Part shown: piece by piece, positions 37,230 to 45,273 of the stretch
Layout of the letters: each line of letters opens with the position of its first letter
Numbering within the stretch: the stretch's first letter is position 1
DNA from: Erythrobacter sp. Alg231-14
Lineage (GTDB): Bacteria; Pseudomonadota; Alphaproteobacteria; Sphingomonadales; Sphingomonadaceae
Length of the DNA: 64,000 nt
Assembly (NCBI RefSeq): GCF_900149685.1
Contig: NZ_LT702999.1
Location: 558,001 to 622,000 of the forward strand
Direction of reading: 5' to 3'
Program-made: the position numbers and the translations under genes
The notes under the pieces: generated by a model
Told to the model about the DNA's origin: nothing
What the model saw: only the letters and a program-made list of their open reading frames with translations
The model's database searches: none

Positions 37230-37697
37230 CTATCCTAGTCGGGCCAGCAAGTGCCGAATGCACAGCCCCGTGATCGGATCACGCCACCAACCTGCGATCG
37301 CGTTTGCAGGCTTAAGAACGAAATCGCGGTTGCGAAATTCACGATGAGGCACGGTCAGCGCGCCAGACGTGTAACGGCCCTCACTCCACAATATGATATC
37401 CAAGTCTAACACTCGGTCGCCCCAACGTTGACCCCGCCGCCGCCCGAATTCTTTCTCTAGCCGCTTTAAACCCGCGAGAAGAGCCGCCGGGTCGTATTCG
37501 CTTTCAATCAAACATGCCGCATTGGCAAAGCGCCGTTGCGCGGCCCCCATCGGCTCAGAAGCCATAATGGGAGAGCGCGCCGATACTGTGCCTAGGGCAG
37601 CGCATTCCTCCATCGCTGCGGCGACAACAGCGCGGGGGTCGCCATACAAAACGTGCCGCCGGTTGGACCCTAGCGCGATAAGGAAGGTGCTACTCAT
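37230..37697 (-). CDS. folK: 6-hydroxymethyl-7,8-dihydropterin pyrophosphokinase
   Basis: FolK transfers pyrophosphate from ATP to the pterin in folate synthesis. The 155-aa product has FLIALGSNRRH at the start, SPIMASEPMG, RFANAACLIES, and the signature RRRGQRWGDRVLDLDIILW followed by VPHREFRNRDFVLKP. It lies 5 bp downstream of the amidase gene on the same strand, so they are probably co-transcribed. No folP or folB adjoins. Confidence 0.94.
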   Translation of the reverse strand: MSSTFLIALGSNRRHVLYGDPRAVVAAAMEECAALGTVSARSPIMASEPMGAAQRRFANAACLIESEYDPAALLAGLKRLEKEFGRRRGQRWGDRVLDLDIILWSEGRYTSGALTVPHREFRNRDFVLKPANAIAGWWRDPITGLCIRHLLARLG

Positions 37698-37702
37698 ATA
37701 TG

Positions 37703-38593
37703 TTATACGTCGTCGGCGATGCGACCGTACAATTGCGGGCGTCTATCGCGGAAAAATCCCATTCCTGCGCGATGCGCCGCTGCCTGCGCCAGATCGAGTG
37801 TCGCGGCAACTACCCCTTCTTCCTTGGCGCCAAAGCTATCCAGCAAATCGCCCCATTCATTAGCGATGAACGAATGGCCATAGAAACTCTGAGCGCCGCT
37901 CTCATCCGGCCCCGCTCCGCCTTCGATGCCGATCCGGTTTGCCGCAACTACAGGCATGCAATTGGACACAGCGTGACCGATCATCGCACGGCGCCACATG
38001 CGGCTTGTATCAAGGTTTATGTCATAGGGTTCGGATCCAATTGCCGTGGGATACAACAACACTTCTGCACCATGCAACGCCATGACCCTCGCGCATTCAG
38101 GATACCATTGATCCCAACAAATCCCGACTCCAATGCGGACATTGGCGCCGTCATCGTTCGGAACATCCCAGACCTTGAATCCATCATTGCCGGGCCGGAA
38201 ATAGAATTTTTCTTCGTAGCCCGGCCCGTCGGGAATGTGGCTTTTGCGATAGGTACCCATCAAGGAACCATCAGGACCGATCATCGCGAGTGTGTTATAA
38301 TAGTGATGGCCATCACGTTCGAAAAAGCTGGTTGGGATCGTAATCTTCAACCGTTCGGCCAAGGCCTGCATCGCAATAACGCTGGGGTGTTCAAACGTCG
38401 GCCGCGCCAACGCGAACAGCGCCTCGTCCTCTTCCCGACAAAAATACGGCCCAGAGAACAATTCCGGCGGCAGGACAATCTTCGCGCCGCGTGCTGCGGC
38501 CTCTTCGACTAGGGCGGATACGGCAGCAATATTGGCCATTTCATCCGCGTGGCCAAGCGCAAGCTGAAGGGCGGCAACAGTGAGTTTGGTCAT
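37703..38593 (-). CDS. aguB: N-carbamoylputrescine amidase (nitrilase superfamily)
   Basis: The enzyme hydrolyses N-carbamoylputrescine to putrescine in the agmatine route. The 296-aa product has the catalytic triad Glu44 (LPPELF), Lys117 (YRKSHIPDGPGYEEKFYF) and Cys159 (GICWDQWYPECAR). The GPGYEEKFYF and CWDQWYPE segments are typical of AguB rather than general nitrilases. An agmatine deiminase (aguA) often sits next to it but is not in this window. Next on the strand is folK. Confidence 0.92.
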   Translation of the reverse strand: MTKLTVAALQLALGHADEMANIAAVSALVEEAAARGAKIVLPPELFSGPYFCREEDEALFALARPTFEHPSVIAMQALAERLKITIPTSFFERDGHHYYNTLAMIGPDGSLMGTYRKSHIPDGPGYEEKFYFRPGNDGFKVWDVPNDDGANVRIGVGICWDQWYPECARVMALHGAEVLLYPTAIGSEPYDINLDTSRMWRRAMIGHAVSNCMPVVAANRIGIEGGAGPDESGAQSFYGHSFIANEWGDLLDSFGAKEEGVVAATLDLAQAAAHRAGMGFFRDRRPQLYGRIADDV

Positions 38594-38633
38594 ATCCTTG
38601 CCGCCGCCCGTTCAAGCTTCGTACTGGTGTGGC

Positions 38634-39500
38634 TTAATCCGCTTTGCGGAACAGCAGCGTCATCCGATCGCTTTCACCGATTTCCAGATATTCGCTGCGC
38701 CGTTCGTCATCTTCGCCTGTGGCCAAGACGGGGGGCAACGTCCAAACACCGATTTCCCAATCTGCGGGATCAGCTGGATTCGCGTTGATTTCGCTTTCTG
38801 CAGCCAGTTCGAAACCGTTGGCTTCGAAAATAGCGACCACGTCTTGTTTGCGCATGTAACCACGCTGGCGAGCGCCGTAATCGTCGTAACTTGCGCCTTC
38901 TGGGGCGCGGTGTTGGACCACACCGACCATACCATCGTCTTTCAACATCATCCGCGCCGCGCCAAGCACTTCGTCGGCGTTGTTGCCGATGTTCAAGCCG
39001 TGCATCGAACGGAAAATCAACACACGATCAACACTGCCCGCGGCGCCTTCTGGCATTTCGTCGGTTTCAAATGCCATCACGCTGTCGGCATCGACGCCCA
39101 TCGCTTCGGCCAGGCCAGAGGTGAACCGTTCTGTCCAGCCCTTCGAACGCGCCTCTTGCGCCCGATTGCGATAAGTGCGCGCATCGCTGTCTGCGTTGAA
39201 AGCAATGTATTGACCTGCGGGCATCAAATACGGGGCCAAGACGCGGGTGTACCAGCCTCCACCGGGGCCGTATTCTGCAACCGTCATCGTGGGTTCCACG
39301 CCAAAAAAGTCGAGCGTTTCGACTGGGCGACGGTGTTGATCGCGGGCACGGTCGCCATCGCGGCGTTCATGCGCCAACACGTCATCAAGCGATGGAGCGG
39401 TCGCCTCAACATGCCCATCAGCAGCAGCAGGAACTGTAAATGTGAGCATGGCGGTGCTAACGGCGAGCGCGGCAACAGGAGCGAGAAGGGTACGTTTCAT
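38634..39500 (-). CDS. Exported class I SAM-dependent methyltransferase
   Basis: The 288-aa precursor has a signal peptide (MKRTLLAPVAAL to VPAAADG). A methyltransferase fold follows: VAEYGPGGGWYTRVLAPYL (SAM-binding loop with GPGGG), DRVLIFRSMHGL, and a Tyr/Arg-rich segment. It is odd for a SAM-dependent enzyme to be exported, since SAM is cytosolic, but such proteins are conserved in sphingomonads. The chosen ATG has GAGG about 9 nt upstream. Function is unknown. Confidence 0.78.
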   Translation of the reverse strand: MKRTLLAPVAALAVSTAMLTFTVPAAADGHVEATAPSLDDVLAHERRDGDRARDQHRRPVETLDFFGVEPTMTVAEYGPGGGWYTRVLAPYLMPAGQYIAFNADSDARTYRNRAQEARSKGWTERFTSGLAEAMGVDADSVMAFETDEMPEGAAGSVDRVLIFRSMHGLNIGNNADEVLGAARMMLKDDGMVGVVQHRAPEGASYDDYGARQRGYMRKQDVVAIFEANGFELAAESEINANPADPADWEIGVWTLPPVLATGEDDERRSEYLEIGESDRMTLLFRKAD

Positions 39501-39657
39501 AGGGATCAATCCTCTCTTCTAAAGAACATAGCCTATGTCCTTACGCCGTGACGCCGCAATGACAAGAGGAACACCGCCGAACCGACGCCTCTGGCAATCG
39601 CGCGCCGCCTCCCTATGTCGCCTATAACGATTTGTGCCGACAAAGGAGAATTCTCGG

Positions 39658-40203
39658 ATGCAACAGGCGATTATTGCAGGCGGATGTTTTTGGTGCACAG
39701 AGGCCGTGTTCCGCGATGTCATCGGCGTAACCGAGGTGGAAAGCGGATATATTGGAGGCACCAAGATCGATCCCACCTACAAAGAGGTCTGCACCGGGCA
39801 AACCGGCCATGCCGAGGGTATACGGGTGACCTTTGATCCCGATACTATTTCATTGCCGGAGATCTATGACGTGTTCTTGGGCACGCATGATCCTACCCAG
39901 TTGAACCGTCAGGGCGGCGATATCGGCACCCAATACCGCAGCGCCATCTTTCCCCTCTCCGCAGAACAGAATGTAGAGGCCGAGGCTGCAATCGCCCGCT
40001 GGAATGAAGAGAATGGCAAGACGGCGGTGACCACCGTCGAGGGCTTGGCAGGCGACGAACAAACCTCCGCTTGGTACCCAGCAGAGGACTATCACCAAGA
40101 ATACTGGGATGGCGAAGGTCAACGAAACCCCTACTGCGTCGCCGTCATTCCACCTAAGATCATGAAGCTGCGCAAGAGCTTTCAGAAATATGTGAAGAGC
40201 TAA
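39658..40203 (+). CDS. msrA: Peptide-methionine (S)-S-oxide reductase
   Basis: MsrA reduces the S form of methionine sulfoxide. The 181-aa product begins with the catalytic motif GGCFWCTEAVF (Cys10 nucleophile), then ESGYIGG, YKEVCTGQTGHAEGI, THDPTQLNRQGGDIGTQYRS and AEDYHQEYW. The ATG at 39658 has AAAGGAG 10 nt upstream. The frame extends 24 bp earlier, but that start has no such site. It is unlinked to msrB (15 kb away). The next gene begins 22 bp after its stop. Confidence 0.95.
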   Translation: MQQAIIAGGCFWCTEAVFRDVIGVTEVESGYIGGTKIDPTYKEVCTGQTGHAEGIRVTFDPDTISLPEIYDVFLGTHDPTQLNRQGGDIGTQYRSAIFPLSAEQNVEAEAAIARWNEENGKTAVTTVEGLAGDEQTSAWYPAEDYHQEYWDGEGQRNPYCVAVIPPKIMKLRKSFQKYVKS

Positions 40204-40225
40204 GACGCACGGACGCGAGGGGAAA

Positions 40226-41071
40226 ATGGCTCGACAATTTACGCAGTCCTACACCAGTGACCATGTCATCAATTCAGATGGGTCGGTGCAGTTCATTTGC
40301 TCGCGCAGTGTGGCAGAATGGCCTTGGCTTGCACTTGCTCCCCGCCATCCTATCGTCATTCAGGCCCAAAATTTCTGGGCCAGTATCGGCTCAATCATGG
40401 CGCTGGGCGGTATGGAAGAGGGACAATGGTCGGCCTTAACTTGGACCGAATGGCAATGCGGCGACCCCGATGCAGAGATCGCCGCACACGGCGTCTATTC
40501 ACGCGAATCTCAGGGCAATAACGATTTCTTCCGCCTAACCCTGTTTGATGAAGTCGATCGTGAGATTGCGACGATGCGGGGACGCGGCGTCGTTTTTAAG
40601 AACCGCAATTTCGAAGAATGGCGCGAACAGGCCAAGCAAAAAGCCAAACTGAATGGTCACGCTGCACGCGGAGAAACGACGACAGCACCGTTTCTCTTTG
40701 CCGCGCCAGAAGCTCTCGGCATTGGCCCCAGCGAACACGCACTGGTAGCGCCCATATCTGCTGACGATCCCAACACAATCAATGCGTTGGTAAGTCGTGA
40801 AAATGGTCTGCCGCCGGCAAACCCAATGCTTGGTGGATCGGGCGATCATGTGAATTCGGTTCATATGATCGAAGTCGCACGGCAGGCGCTTTGCTTGACC
40901 CAAGGCAATCCAAAAATTGACGTGGTGGGCGGAGAAATGGAGCTTAATCGCTATGTCGAACTCGGTACTCCGTTCGACCTTCGTTGCGAACGTCCGTCGC
41001 GCGACACCACGCAATTCGTGTTGCGACAATTGGGCAAAGACTGCGCGAAGATCACGCTGAATTGGAATTGA
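40226..41071 (+). CDS. Conserved hypothetical protein, possible double-hotdog fold
   Basis: The 281-aa soluble product has no motif I can name with confidence. The segment GDHVNSVHMIEVARQALCL resembles the central helix of hotdog-fold proteins such as the AfsA/ScbA type. The length would suit two hotdog repeats, but this is weak by eye. It has no signal peptide or membrane helix. A strong GAGGGGAAA ribosome-binding site precedes the ATG, and it follows msrA by 22 bp, suggesting co-expression. Confidence 0.6.
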   Translation: MARQFTQSYTSDHVINSDGSVQFICSRSVAEWPWLALAPRHPIVIQAQNFWASIGSIMALGGMEEGQWSALTWTEWQCGDPDAEIAAHGVYSRESQGNNDFFRLTLFDEVDREIATMRGRGVVFKNRNFEEWREQAKQKAKLNGHAARGETTTAPFLFAAPEALGIGPSEHALVAPISADDPNTINALVSRENGLPPANPMLGGSGDHVNSVHMIEVARQALCLTQGNPKIDVVGGEMELNRYVELGTPFDLRCERPSRDTTQFVLRQLGKDCAKITLNWN

Positions 41072-41081
41072 GCGTTTAGGC

Positions 41082-42341
41082 CTAGGGCTTAACCCATCGC
41101 GCCATAAAGAACCCGTCCAACCCGCCTTGATCTGGCAACATTCCGGGGTGCGTCCGCAGCCAGCCTTCCTTGGTGGGCTGCAATCCAGCAGGCAACTCAT
41201 CATTGGTAATCGGCGAAGGCGTGAGATCAAAGGTCTCATCAATCCAAGCCGCCTGATCCTCTCCCTCTTCGACTTCCAATGAACACACTGCGTAAAGGAA
41301 AGTCGCACCCTTGGGCAGCCATTCTATGGCTTGATAAATCAACGATTGTTGCGTTTCGATCAGTTCACCAATCTGACGAGGCCCAACCCGGTGCAAAACA
41401 TCGGGATGGCGGCGCGCTGTCCCGGTGGCGGTGCACGGCGCGTCCAACAATATGGCATCGAACGGCTTTTCAGGCGCGTATTCAAGCGCATCAGCCTTTA
41501 CGATGTCCGCCTCTAAATTGGTGCGCTTCAAATTCTCTCGAAGCAATTCCAACCGCTTCTCACTGATATCAAGCGCTGTCACCCGCCACCCCGCCGCAGC
41601 CAGAGCTAGGGTTTTTCCACCCGGCGCGGCGCAAAGGTCGAGAGCGCGTCGTCCGTCACCTTGCCCTAACAATCGGGGCGCAATTTGTGCTGCCAGATCC
41701 TGAACCCACCACGCCCCGTCGTCGAAGCCCGGCAGGCGTTCAATCGGCGTCCCGCGTGGCAAACGGACGTGGCCAGACGAAAGGCTGATCCCACCCATGG
41801 CTGTGGCCCGCTCTTGCGCCTCGGCGGGTGCTTTGATTGCCAAATCGACCTCTGGTGGGTCGATCAGACCGGGGGCAATGGCGTGAGCGCGATCTTCCCA
41901 ACGGACCATCACCCGATCGGGCAATGTCGGAACATCAGGCAGCGACACTTCGCGTTTCATCAAGGCGGAAAAAACGCCATGCGCCAAGCGCCTCGGACCG
42001 CCGGACAACAATTCCAATCCGGTCGCCACAACCGCATGCCCGGGAGTGTCCAGTCGCAAAGATTGCGCCAACATAAGACGCAGCACGCTTCGCGGCTTTG
42101 CATCATCGGGAAGGTTTTTGCGCGTAGCACTGTCGATCAACGCATCGAGATCTGTCAGCCAACGCAACGTTTCGCCCACAATGGCGCGGGCCAAGGCGCG
42201 ATCCGCAGGGGCATTCACCCCTGACAGCGCCGATTTCTCGGCCTGATCAAGCGTTTCGCCACGCCTCATCACAGCATCGAGCATTCTCAGCGCCGCGCGC
42301 CGCGCGGGCAGTCCAGCGATTTTAGTTTTTTGATTGGCCAT
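41082..42341 (-). CDS. rsmB: RsmB/NOP-family 16S rRNA (cytosine-C5) methyltransferase
   Basis: RsmB methylates C967 of 16S rRNA. The 419-aa product has the NusB-like N-terminal domain (about 8-125; ARRAALRMLDAVMRRG), then a Rossmann methyltransferase with DLCAAPGGKTLALA, DAILLDAPCTATG and YAVCSLEVEEGED, which carry the two catalytic cysteines of m5C enzymes. The ATG at 42341 follows GGGGACG; the frame extends further but crosses the divergent SDHAF4 start. The exact rRNA target is inferred. Confidence 0.93.
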   Translation of the reverse strand: MANQKTKIAGLPARRAALRMLDAVMRRGETLDQAEKSALSGVNAPADRALARAIVGETLRWLTDLDALIDSATRKNLPDDAKPRSVLRLMLAQSLRLDTPGHAVVATGLELLSGGPRRLAHGVFSALMKREVSLPDVPTLPDRVMVRWEDRAHAIAPGLIDPPEVDLAIKAPAEAQERATAMGGISLSSGHVRLPRGTPIERLPGFDDGAWWVQDLAAQIAPRLLGQGDGRRALDLCAAPGGKTLALAAAGWRVTALDISEKRLELLRENLKRTNLEADIVKADALEYAPEKPFDAILLDAPCTATGTARRHPDVLHRVGPRQIGELIETQQSLIYQAIEWLPKGATFLYAVCSLEVEEGEDQAAWIDETFDLTPSPITNDELPAGLQPTKEGWLRTHPGMLPDQGGLDGFFMARWVKP

Positions 42342-42400
42342 TGCGCGTCCCCATAACGCCGCTTGAAACCAAGCGCCAGCACGCGCATTGATCAATTGAT

Positions 42401-42571
42401 ATGACCAAAGAAAAATCGCCCTCCGCAAAATCTTTCAAAAAACCTGCGCATTGGAGCAACGATCCCGTGCCAAAGCCCAAAGCTGTGGATCCTATGAAAG
42501 ACGAACCGCGCGACCTTTCCCCAACCCGCTACGGCGATTGGGAGCAGAATGGCATCGCGCGCGATTTCTAG
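42401..42571 (+). CDS. SDHAF4-like succinate dehydrogenase assembly protein (DUF1674), 56 aa
   Basis: This very short gene encodes a 56-aa basic protein ending in the DUF1674 signature RYGDWEQNGIARDF, the same ending as mitochondrial SDHAF4. That protein helps mature flavinylated succinate dehydrogenase. The N-terminal half is Lys/Ser/Pro-rich with no predicted structure. It is divergent from rsmB (59 bp between the starts), and its 3' end faces the end of the P450 gene 34 bp away. The sdh operon is not in the window. Confidence 0.88.
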   Translation: MTKEKSPSAKSFKKPAHWSNDPVPKPKAVDPMKDEPRDLSPTRYGDWEQNGIARDF

Positions 42572-42605
42572 AATTTACCCAGTGCTCAGCTAGGCGCGCA
42601 GCCCA

Positions 42606-44018
42606 TCACAATTTTTTGAATTCGACCTTCAGCCCATCTTTGGGTTGTGGGATTGGCCACGGTTGCCATGCGGGTGCATATCCCTCCGTTGCTTCAATGC
42701 GGTAACGTTGCAGCAACTGTGCAATCAAAACCTTCACCTGCATATAGGCAAAGTGCAGACCCAAACACATATGCGCACCGCCACCAAACGGCACCCAGGC
42801 GTATTTGTGGCGCGCCTTCACTTTGTCAGGTGTGAAACGCATCGGATCAAAGACCATGGGATTGTCCCAGTATTCTTCGGAATGGTGGGTCCAATTGATG
42901 TTGATGCCGACCATTTGCCCGGCGGGAATCTTGTAACCGCCATATTCGAAGTCCTTGATCGCGCGGCGGGGCATCGAAGGCACAGGCGGAATCATCCGCA
43001 ACGCCTCTTTGAAAGCCATTTCCGTTAGCTCAAGTTTGCTCATGTCGTCATAATCAAGCGCGCGTGCTTCGCCGCTGCCGTCTGGCCCGCCAGTGACCGC
43101 CATGACCTCTTCGCGAACCTTTTCTTGCCATTCTGGATTGATAGCGAGCTGGTAGATCAAAGCGGTTGCGGACGATGTGATCGTATCGTGCGCGGCCATC
43201 ATCAAGAAACTCATGTGGTCAACCACCTGATCAACCGGCAGCATTTCGCCATCTTCGCGCGTTGCAGTGGCGAATTGGCTGAACATATCTTGCCCGCCGC
43301 CCTGCAGACGACGACGCTCGGTTTCTTTGGTCAAATACTCGACCATATAGGCGCGGCCATCTACGCCACGCTTCATTTTTGTGAACGGCAACGGCGTCCG
43401 AATGGGTGCGACAGATGCCTGCACCATATCGACAAATGCCGTGTTGATTCGATCCGCCTCTGGTCCCCATGGAATGCCAAGGAAGCTGTCCGCAGCAAGA
43501 TCCAATGTTAGTTCTTTAATAGCGGGATAGAACTTCATTGGTCCTTCCCAATTCGCCACTGCGCGCGCGATGCCAGAATTAAGAGCCCCGGAATAATGAC
43601 GCATCGGTCCCGGTTTAAAGGCGATGGAAAGCGCGCGGCGGTCAATCCGGTGATGATCAAAATCGATCAACATCAAACCGCGAGGAAACAATTGGTCTAA
43701 AACCGGACCCCACCCTTGCTCGCTCGAAAAAATCTTATCCTTGTTGAACAAGACAAGTTCATTCGCATCCGCACCGATTAGAGCGACATTCCAACCGCCA
43801 AAAGCATAGGTCTTGTAGACTTTACCAAATTTCTCGACCCGCTCCTGCGTAAAAGCGTGCGGGTCAGCAAGTTGGGTGAAAGTGTTGCCGACAATCGGCC
43901 AACCGGCATCGCCGGGAATGTGCGCAATATCAGCCTCAGTCGGAACACCTTCGCTCCAATGGTCGAACACGGGATCGTTCTGGGCTTCAGCTTTGGCGAG
44001 GGTGGCCATATCGGGCAT
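42606..44018 (-). CDS. Cytochrome P450
   Basis: The 470-aa product is a soluble heme monooxygenase with all core motifs: the I-helix FLMMAAHDTITSS, the K-helix KEALRMIPPVPSMPRR (ExxR), the MVFDPMRFTPDK meander and the heme loop FGGGAHMCLG with ligand Cys418. The N-terminus (HIPGDAGWPIVGNTF) resembles CYP120/CYP26-like enzymes. No ferredoxin or reductase gene is adjacent, so electron partners and substrate are unknown. It lies 97 bp downstream of hemH on the same strand. Confidence 0.93.
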   Translation of the reverse strand: MPDMATLAKAEAQNDPVFDHWSEGVPTEADIAHIPGDAGWPIVGNTFTQLADPHAFTQERVEKFGKVYKTYAFGGWNVALIGADANELVLFNKDKIFSSEQGWGPVLDQLFPRGLMLIDFDHHRIDRRALSIAFKPGPMRHYSGALNSGIARAVANWEGPMKFYPAIKELTLDLAADSFLGIPWGPEADRINTAFVDMVQASVAPIRTPLPFTKMKRGVDGRAYMVEYLTKETERRRLQGGGQDMFSQFATATREDGEMLPVDQVVDHMSFLMMAAHDTITSSATALIYQLAINPEWQEKVREEVMAVTGGPDGSGEARALDYDDMSKLELTEMAFKEALRMIPPVPSMPRRAIKDFEYGGYKIPAGQMVGININWTHHSEEYWDNPMVFDPMRFTPDKVKARHKYAWVPFGGGAHMCLGLHFAYMQVKVLIAQLLQRYRIEATEGYAPAWQPWPIPQPKDGLKVEFKKL

Positions 44019-44115
44019 GCTCCGAGGGTTGATCTTGGTCTAAGTTCGTATGCTTGATGCAACTTACCACAGTGTAAATACACCGCCACCCAAATTGAGA
44101 TAGTATCGAGCCGCC

Positions 44116-45189
44116 CTAAATCCAGCCGGACAATTCGCGCTGAATGATCCCGTTGATCATAACAACCCCAGCATCCGAGACATTGAGGCAGTCAAGCACA
44201 GCGTATTCATCACCACCGGCCTCTAGAAACTGATCGCGTCCTTCCAAAGCCAGTTCCTCAAGCGTTTCAACACAATCGGCGGCGAAACCCGGAGCAGCAA
44301 CGACCAATCGCTTGGTCCCCTTCGCGCCCTCGGCCATCAGAGTGTCGTCGGTTGCGGGTTCCAACCATTGGGCCGGACCAAAGCGTGATTGGAACGTGGT
44401 TTCAAACCGCACCCCGTCAAACTCAGGTCGCCCGACAAGGCGTTCTCGCAACAGTCGAGCACTCTTGTGGCAATGACAGTGGTACGGATCACCTTTTTCT
44501 AGTGTCCTTTGCGGCATTCCGTGAAAGCTCAACAGCATCGTTTCCGGACGGAATGACAGAGCGCCGACTTGCCGAGTAAGATCGTCGGCCAGCGCATCAA
44601 GATACAACGCATCATCATGATAAGGCGGAAGGAAACGAAGAGCGGGTTGCCATCGCATTGCGGCCATCACACGGGCCACCTCGTCAAACACAGTCGCTGT
44701 CGTCGCCGCACAATATTGCGGATAGAGCGGCGCGATTAGGATCCGATCGCACCCCTCCCGCATCATCTCGGTCATGCGTTGTTCTATCGACGGAGAACCA
44801 TATCGCATGGCATAATCGACGACGAGTTTGACGCCCTCATCATCGCCGTTCTTTTGCGCAGCATCGAAGCCGCCTAACTCCACTGCAACAGCTTCAGCGA
44901 TAGACGCTGTAATATCGGCAAGAGGCGATCCGCGCTTGGTCCATATTTTGGAATAGGCAACCGAGCTTTTCTTGGGGCGCGTGTTGAGGATGATCCCACG
45001 CAAGATCGGCTGCCAAGCAATTGCAGGAATCTCGATAACCCGTTGGTCAGAAAGAAATTGCTTGAGATAGCGTTTGACCGAGGCCGGATCGGGCGCATCT
45101 GGTGTGCCCAGATTGACAAGCAACACGCCAATTGCGCCGCTTTTCACCGGTGTGTGATTATCGGGAAGGTGTTGTTTTTGCCAAGTCAT
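44116..45189 (-). CDS. hemH: Ferrochelatase
   Basis: HemH inserts Fe2+ into protoporphyrin IX, the last step of heme b synthesis. The 357-aa product has GVLLVNLGTPDAPDPASVKR near the start, AYSKIWTKRGSPL, LIAPLYPQYCAATTATV and LLSFHGMPQRTLEKGDPYHC with the active-site His, plus FQSRFGPAQWLEPATDDTL and PGFAADCVETLEEL with the Glu. The P450 gene downstream is a plausible heme consumer but probably coincidental. Confidence 0.95.
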   Translation of the reverse strand: MTWQKQHLPDNHTPVKSGAIGVLLVNLGTPDAPDPASVKRYLKQFLSDQRVIEIPAIAWQPILRGIILNTRPKKSSVAYSKIWTKRGSPLADITASIAEAVAVELGGFDAAQKNGDDEGVKLVVDYAMRYGSPSIEQRMTEMMREGCDRILIAPLYPQYCAATTATVFDEVARVMAAMRWQPALRFLPPYHDDALYLDALADDLTRQVGALSFRPETMLLSFHGMPQRTLEKGDPYHCHCHKSARLLRERLVGRPEFDGVRFETTFQSRFGPAQWLEPATDDTLMAEGAKGTKRLVVAAPGFAADCVETLEELALEGRDQFLEAGGDEYAVLDCLNVSDAGVVMINGIIQRELSGWI

Positions 45190-45273
45190 GATTGCGAGAA
45201 ACGCTCTTTGTCACTTTTTGTGCCCGAATACGGCTTAGTCGCCATCGATGAAACGCTCAGACAAGCCATCCGA

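Noticed and set aside
39510..39657. GGAAC-type general stress (EcfG) promoter before msrA
   Set aside because: One GGAAC occurs near 39570, but no CGTT lies at the expected 16-17 bp spacing.
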